From positions 1 to 64,000 of the forward strand of contig NZ_JAELTU010000003.1 of NCBI RefSeq assembly GCF_016429015.1: a stretch of 64,000 bases of DNA, in the 5' to 3' direction. The translations under genes and the position numbers were made by a program. This document shows, piece by piece, positions 61,101-64,000 of this stretch. The notes under the pieces are model-generated. The model saw nothing but the letters and a program-made list of their open reading frames with translations, was not told where the DNA came from and did no database searches. Positions within the stretch are counted from its first letter, which is position 1; each line of letters opens with the position of its first letter. This DNA is from Rhizobium sp. ASV20. Lineage in GTDB: Bacteria; Pseudomonadota; Alphaproteobacteria; Rhizobiales; Rhizobiaceae.

Positions 61101-63275
61101 CTGACCGAAATCCAGTTCAATCTCGAACGCATGGCGGGTGGATCGTCTTTCGGCGACCTCAAGCCGACCATGGAGCCGAACGCCAAGGCCTTCTCCAATT
61201 TCGACCTGTTCTTCAACATGATCGAAGCGACCGATCACATTCGCATCGACGTCGACTACAATGCCGATGTCTTCGACCGCGCGACGGTCGAGCGGTGGAT
61301 CGGCCATTTTTCGACGCTTGCCGCCACGCTCGCCAAGGATATGGATCGCAAGGTCGGCGAACTGTCATTGCTGTCGAGCGAGGAAAAATCGTGGCTGATC
61401 GACACGCTCAATCACACGACTGTGCCTTACGATCACGATCAATTCGTCTTCACGCTTTTCTCCAAGCGGGCGGCCGCACAACCGAAGGCGATCGCCGCAG
61501 AGTTTAACGGCCAGGCGATGACTTACGCAGAGCTCGAAACGCGCTCGAACCAGCTCGCCCTCTATCTCCAGATGGCGCTTCCCGACCCAGGTCAGCGTAT
61601 CGCAATCCTGATAGAGCGCTCGCTCGGCATGATCGTCGCGCTTCTCGCCGTGATGAAGGCGGGACATACCTATGTCCCGATGGATCCGGCTCATCCGGAA
61701 CCGCGCCTGAGGCAGACACTGGATATTGCCCGCATCGGCGGACTCATCTGCGATAGCGACGACATGGCGCATCTTGCAGCTCCTGACACCCCTGTCATCC
61801 GGCTTGATCAGGACGCGAAGGCGATCAGCTCGATGACGGGCCAGCCTTTGAAGACCCTGCCGATCGACACGACGGCATCCGCCTATATCATCTTCACCTC
61901 CGGCTCGACTGGAATGCCGAAAGGCGTCGAAGTATCGCATCGATCCCTGACCAACTTCCTCCTCTCCATGGAGCAGGAGCCGGGTTTCGGCGCGAAGGAC
62001 ACGCTTATCGCAGTCACAACGATCTCGTTCGACATTGCTGGTCTGGAACTGTACCTGCCGCTGATATCGGGTGGAAAGGTCGTCATCGCCAGTCGCAGTG
62101 AAGTCCAAGACGGCTTTGCCCTGGTGAAGCTGATCGGCGAACACGACGCCACTGTGCTGCAGGCCACGCCGACGCTTTGGCAGATGCTGGTTGAGGCCGG
62201 CCTGAAGGATCGGCCGGCGATGAAGATGCTCTGCGGCGGCGAACCCCTCCCCAAAGAGCTCGCCCGCTCTCTGCTCGCCATCGGCGGCGAACTCTGGAAC
62301 ATGTACGGCCCGACGGAAACAACGATCTGGTCGTCGCTGCAGCGCATTACCGATGCGGATCAGCCGATTGCGATCGGCCACCCGATTGCCAATACGAAGC
62401 TCTTCATCCTCGATCAAAGCGAGACTATCGCCCCGATCGGTGTGGTCGGCGAACTCTATATCGGCGGGGACGGTCTGGCGGAGGGCTACTTCGATCGCCT
62501 CGACCTGACGGAAAAGGCCTTTGCCCCACATTGTTTCGCCACGGGCAGGCCGATGCGCCTCTACAAAACCGGCGATGTCGGTCGGCGGCTTGCGGATGGT
62601 TCGCTGCAATTGCTTGGGCGCCGCGATCAACAGGTCAAGTTGCGCGGGTTCCGCATCGAGCTCGGCGACATAGAGGCGGTGATCTCCAAGGCGGAAGGTG
62701 TGCGCCAATGCGCCACCGTGGTCGCTGAAAACGCCAAGGGCGATCGGTCGCTGGTCTGCTACATCCTACAGAATGCAAGTGGCAAGGATCTATCTGTCGC
62801 GGCGATTGCGGCCCATGCCAAAGCCAATTTGCCTGGTCACATGGTGCCGAGCTTCTGGGTTTTCGAGACCGAGTTGCCCCACACCGCCAACGGCAAGCTC
62901 GACCGCAAGGCTTTGCAGCAGCGCGGCGTGCCTCAGCGCGAAGCCGCACCGGCAAAGGCCGAGCCAAAGACCGAGATGGAACAGCGACTGCTCTCGATCT
63001 GGCAGGATGTCCTCAATCTCAGCGACATCGGCGTCGACGACAACCTCTATGCACTCGGCGCGGATTCGCTCGCCATATTCCGTATCGCCGCGCGCATGCG
63101 CGACAGCGGCCTGCCGCTGGAAGCAAAGCATTTGCTTCGCCATCCGACAATCGGCGCGTTGGCGGCCTTTGCCGAGAGCCAGAGGGATGGCCAGCCCGAT
63201 CCGGTTCAACTTCACGTACCATCATTGCGAGACTTTCGTAACGGCGCACGCCGCAGCCTGGGGGCAACGACATGA
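55176..63275 (+). CDS. Hybrid PKS-NRPS: KS-AT-ACP-aminotransferase-C-A-T
   Basis: 2699 residues. KS about 28-455, with Cys203 (QSACSTS), His339 (ECHGTATP) and His379 (GTIGHTDA). AT about 550-860: FPGQGAQYVGMG, Ser648 in GHSVGE and HAFH at 744-747, which indicates malonyl-CoA. ACP Ser989 in LGFDSLF. A Gln/Pro/Ala-rich linker covers about 1035-1155. A class-III PLP aminotransferase (about 1200-1615) has Lys1451 in YGKVVGGGMPIG and FDEVVTGFR. C domain about 1640-2080 with intact HHIICDG (1767-1773). A domain about 2090-2600 (FTSGSTGMPKG). T Ser2631 in LGADSLA. No ketoreductase. Layout matches MycA/ItuA-type beta-amino acid modules. AGGAG precedes the start. Confidence 0.95.
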   Translation: MKRNHQENGSERDFENNDEPNGQNSGHIAIVGMSGRFPGAASVRELWQMVLDGKTAFSHFAPDEIEDAFTDEERAQPNYVAARPHLEGADMFDAEFFGMFPREAAVTDPQHRIFLEICWEALEDGGYDPHRYTGLIGVFAGSSMPTYLINNVLHERAKAEEFTSNYQIGCFHELVGALNDTLATRVSYKFNLRGPAFTVQSACSTSLLAVSQACQNLLTYSCDMALAGGISVTIPQKRGYMYQEGGMASPDGACRPFDANAAGTVFASGAGVILLKRFEDAIKDGDHIYAVIRGYGINNDGSDKVGFTAPSVEGQAEAIASALANAAVDPSTIGYIECHGTATPLGDPIEFNGLTRAFAHDAPGPAGCALGSVKGTIGHTDAAAGVTGLIKTALALRNAKIPPMPNYRQPNPRIDLDKSPFYIPTTMVDWPQGSTPRRAGVSAFGVGGTNVHVILEEPPSPPTKSREVEGHYILPLSARSTPALAAMRTNLSNHLAENPGLSIAQLAYTLQTGRREFSHRLAVTADSVEQAIIKLTTDNYQSLVAADKPPVAFMFPGQGAQYVGMGAGLYRSEPEFARWIDRGSELLKMTLGLDLRDYICHSGAVTQAIADEQRETRIAQPCLYLVEYALARLWLSRGVKPYAMIGHSVGEFVAATLANVISFEDGLRLVANRGRLMQHQPQGAMVSVRADAATTASYLHGAVEIAAINAPKLCVISGPFADIETVCAALSDAEIAFSRLHTSHAFHSAMMNDAAQALRQETEKVTYGTATIPFISGVSGDWQTAELATSPDYWAMHCRDAVRFADGLATLCRDRKPVLLEVGPGRTLSVFAAQTIPRDSLAAVVQSLPEHDHASAAAATLAEAHGKLWMAGCRLKWPTLPPVAQQHLSLPTYPFQRQRHWLDAPPSARRSATLRADAEPKNPSPTTLFVSDVNLTEEKPAMNVAASIPVPNRLPQLETSLLTLLSDMSGETLGPDERTATFLELGFDSLFVGQFAQRIEKDFKVKISFRELLSDIPSVADLAVHLDREMPAEAVKAAEPLPAASPLTTMPMRATQQPVAPPIVSPMPQAVSMPNAASDLASVMQSQIQMAQSLFAQQLLMLQAMQGGAPTPQERSVAPPTASAPAPTQSAPIQPASAAPVSAAPAESDFGTERIKLYRPNAKSVTAEISPAKQDFVASLTKAYETRNAKSKAFTEEHRRHLADPRSASGFRADWKEMVFPIVCDHSKGAYIWDVDGNQYVDLVNGFGQTAFGHAPDFVIDAVKEQADRGFAIGPQTPLAGDVAKMIADMTGHERVTFCNTGSEAVMAAMRIARAVTGRDRVVVFANDYHGQFDEVLVKGRNRADTPIALPVASGIPMASVSNMTVLRYGAPESLDFIRANAADIAAVIIEPIQSRHPELQPREFVRELRDIATKSEFALVFDEVVTGFRVAPGGMQAIWGIKGDMATYGKVVGGGMPIGVLVGNARFMDALDGGYWSYGDATVPMTAPTFFAGTFVRHPLTLAAANAVLHHIKGDGSALYDRVADRTQALVAEIKADLARRGIADVVHGYKSWFATDFSSQDVLGALFYAQMRLNGVHIQDGYPCFLTTAHCEDDFRLIAKAFRDSLDAMQAAGIFATREQPPLSPAQPQMPAAIARLQSAPLTEAQTEIWLAAQAGDEASCSFNESFSLTLEGTLDERAIKQAFDTVVARHDALHIRFDRNGEHFQFIPDFKLDLPIVEDLDEKGLADLKDDDARTPFDLINGPLVRASIVKLSAEKHVLVFTAHHIICDGWSINTFVEELATAYAAFRAGTVPELQSALSFATYATDLSPRPEKSQATEQFWLDQFKSIPDLPDLPLDRPRPEYRSFAGGSCTGYIDADIYKTLKKKGAKSGATLFSTLLATLQVMISRLSGQDDIVIAIPSAGQSLLDGQILMGHCVNLLPLRQMVLMTEPFSAHLKATQQLVFQAFEHQDYTYGTLVHKLNAKRDPRRLPLTEIQFNLERMAGGSSFGDLKPTMEPNAKAFSNFDLFFNMIEATDHIRIDVDYNADVFDRATVERWIGHFSTLAATLAKDMDRKVGELSLLSSEEKSWLIDTLNHTTVPYDHDQFVFTLFSKRAAAQPKAIAAEFNGQAMTYAELETRSNQLALYLQMALPDPGQRIAILIERSLGMIVALLAVMKAGHTYVPMDPAHPEPRLRQTLDIARIGGLICDSDDMAHLAAPDTPVIRLDQDAKAISSMTGQPLKTLPIDTTASAYIIFTSGSTGMPKGVEVSHRSLTNFLLSMEQEPGFGAKDTLIAVTTISFDIAGLELYLPLISGGKVVIASRSEVQDGFALVKLIGEHDATVLQATPTLWQMLVEAGLKDRPAMKMLCGGEPLPKELARSLLAIGGELWNMYGPTETTIWSSLQRITDADQPIAIGHPIANTKLFILDQSETIAPIGVVGELYIGGDGLAEGYFDRLDLTEKAFAPHCFATGRPMRLYKTGDVGRRLADGSLQLLGRRDQQVKLRGFRIELGDIEAVISKAEGVRQCATVVAENAKGDRSLVCYILQNASGKDLSVAAIAAHAKANLPGHMVPSFWVFETELPHTANGKLDRKALQQRGVPQREAAPAKAEPKTEMEQRLLSIWQDVLNLSDIGVDDNLYALGADSLAIFRIAARMRDSGLPLEAKHLLRHPTIGALAAFAESQRDGQPDPVQLHVPSLRDFRNGARRSLGATT

Positions 63276-64000
63276 GTACCATTGATAGCAGCCTGAGCGG
63301 TCCGGTTCCCGAACCGCAGATCATCGGTGAATTTCCCTGTACGCAGACGCAATTGCGCTGCTGGATTCTCGATCAGCTCAATCCCGGCAATCCCGCGCTG
63401 AATGTCGCCGTGCGGTGGGAGATCAGAGGCGCCTTCAAAGCCTCGACCCTGGAAGCAGCCTTCAAAAGGGCCATCCAGCGGCATGAGATACTCCGCACGA
63501 GGTTCGTCGAGAAAGGTGGCCAGCCGTTCCAGCAAGCCGTGAGCGACGTCAACTTCAAGATGTCCGTGATCGATCTGCGCGGCATGCCGCCGGAACAGCG
63601 CCAGTCGAGGATTCTGTCGATCGGCGAGGAGACGGCGCAAGCACCGTTCGATCTCGGCGCGCCCTGCCTGTTCCGCGTCAGTCTGCTGATGGCGGAAAAC
63701 GAGCGTGGCGTTCTTTTGATCACCGCTCACCAGAGCTGTTTCGATGGATGGTCCATCCGCGTGCTCGGACGAGAGATCGGCGAAATAGCGGCGGCGATAG
63801 ATGCCGGACGCGCGCCAATCCTCCCCGAACTGCCGTTGCAATATGGCGACTACGCTCTCTGGCAGCAGGAATATCTGCAAAGCTACGGCTTTGAGACGGA
63901 GAAGACCTTCTGGCGGGAAAGACTGCAGGGCGCGCCCTACTTCGAAGTAAGGCCGGATCACCCCCGCGGCCAGGTCAAGACCAATCGCGGCGATATTCTT
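63272..64000 (+). CDS. NRPS, N-terminal condensation domain (cut by window end)
   Basis: The first 243 codons are present; the frame is open at 64000. After about 20 residues comes a C domain: CTQTQLRCWILDQLNPGNPALN (C1), FKRAIQRHEILRTRF (C2) and, at the C3 position, HQSCFDG at residues 153-159 in place of the canonical HHxxxDG. The second, catalytic His is thus Gln154. LPLQYGDYALWQQEYL (C4 region) follows. ATG 63272 overlaps the preceding stop (ATGA), so it is the next subunit of the same assembly line. Confidence 0.9.
   Translation, partial: MSTIDSSLSGPVPEPQIIGEFPCTQTQLRCWILDQLNPGNPALNVAVRWEIRGAFKASTLEAAFKRAIQRHEILRTRFVEKGGQPFQQAVSDVNFKMSVIDLRGMPPEQRQSRILSIGEETAQAPFDLGAPCLFRVSLLMAENERGVLLITAHQSCFDGWSIRVLGREIGEIAAAIDAGRAPILPELPLQYGDYALWQQEYLQSYGFETEKTFWRERLQGAPYFEVRPDHPRGQVKTNRGDIL

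Noticed and set aside
61365..62708. 447-codon minus-strand frame
   Set aside because: It is antisense to the second adenylation domain of the PKS-NRPS; no independent support.
1..64000. tRNA, rRNA, transposase or integrase genes, phage attachment sites
   Set aside because: None could be recognised on either strand, so there is no direct evidence of recent mobile-element insertion despite the accessory character.

Overview
The window looks like accessory DNA of a Rhizobiales alphaproteobacterium (Rhizobium, Agrobacterium or Ensifer type). The reasons are the density of ABC importers with LacI, GntR and LysR regulators, a DUF3422 membrane protein, an IalB-family protein, and a curli locus that uses the alphaproteobacterial chaperone CsgH. 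No ribosomal, tRNA, replication or other core genes were seen, so a chromid, megaplasmid or chromosomal island is likely; that placement is inference. Gene calls rest on reading frames, start sites and motifs read by eye, without database searches.

Bases 1-32000 are a chain of catabolic islands, each with its own regulator. (1) A LacI regulator sits between an edge-truncated Tat-exported protein and a 2-hydroxyacid dehydrogenase/aldehyde dehydrogenase pair, with matching palindromic operators on both sides of the regulator gene. (2) An MFS exporter is divergent from a LysR regulator. (3) A FadR-type GntR regulator, two amidohydrolases, a dipeptide-type ABC importer with fused ATPases and an enolase-superfamily dehydratase form a probable pathway for a cyclic amide, ureide or amine. 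(4) DUF3422 and exported glyoxalase-fold proteins lie downstream of a polar amino acid importer that has no ATPase gene; an M20 peptidase and a GcvA-like LysR regulator complete the island. (5) A HutC-type GntR regulator faces a second dipeptide-type importer whose operon contains an endonuclease/exonuclease/phosphatase-fold enzyme. CorA and a lysine-rich small protein follow.

Bases 33862-40046 are one operon-like run: citrulline hydrolase CtlX, a dimethylargininase, a complete polar amino acid ABC importer and an M20 amidohydrolase. Together they predict uptake of (methyl)arginine or citrulline-type compounds and conversion through citrulline to ornithine.

Bases 40279-53000 concern the cell surface. 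They hold an IalB protein, two small exported proteins, a curli locus (csgG, csgF, a csgB-like gene, csgH and a csgA-like gene with about 14 repeats), a HigB/XRE/DUF6941 cassette, a LuxR-type and a Crp-type regulator, a polysaccharide pyruvyltransferase, a Wzy/O-antigen-ligase-like membrane protein and a Tat-exported GH16 glycanase. This suggests a biofilm-matrix region.

Bases 53266-64000 are the start of a hybrid NRPS-PKS assembly line whose genes overlap by 4 bases. It begins with a free-standing A-T loading module, then a 2699-residue KS-AT-ACP-aminotransferase-C-A-T protein, then another NRPS cut off by the window end. The predicted chemistry is an amino acid starter, malonyl extension, transamination of the beta-ketone to a beta-amino acid, then condensation with glycine. 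This is the best candidate here for an undescribed system.
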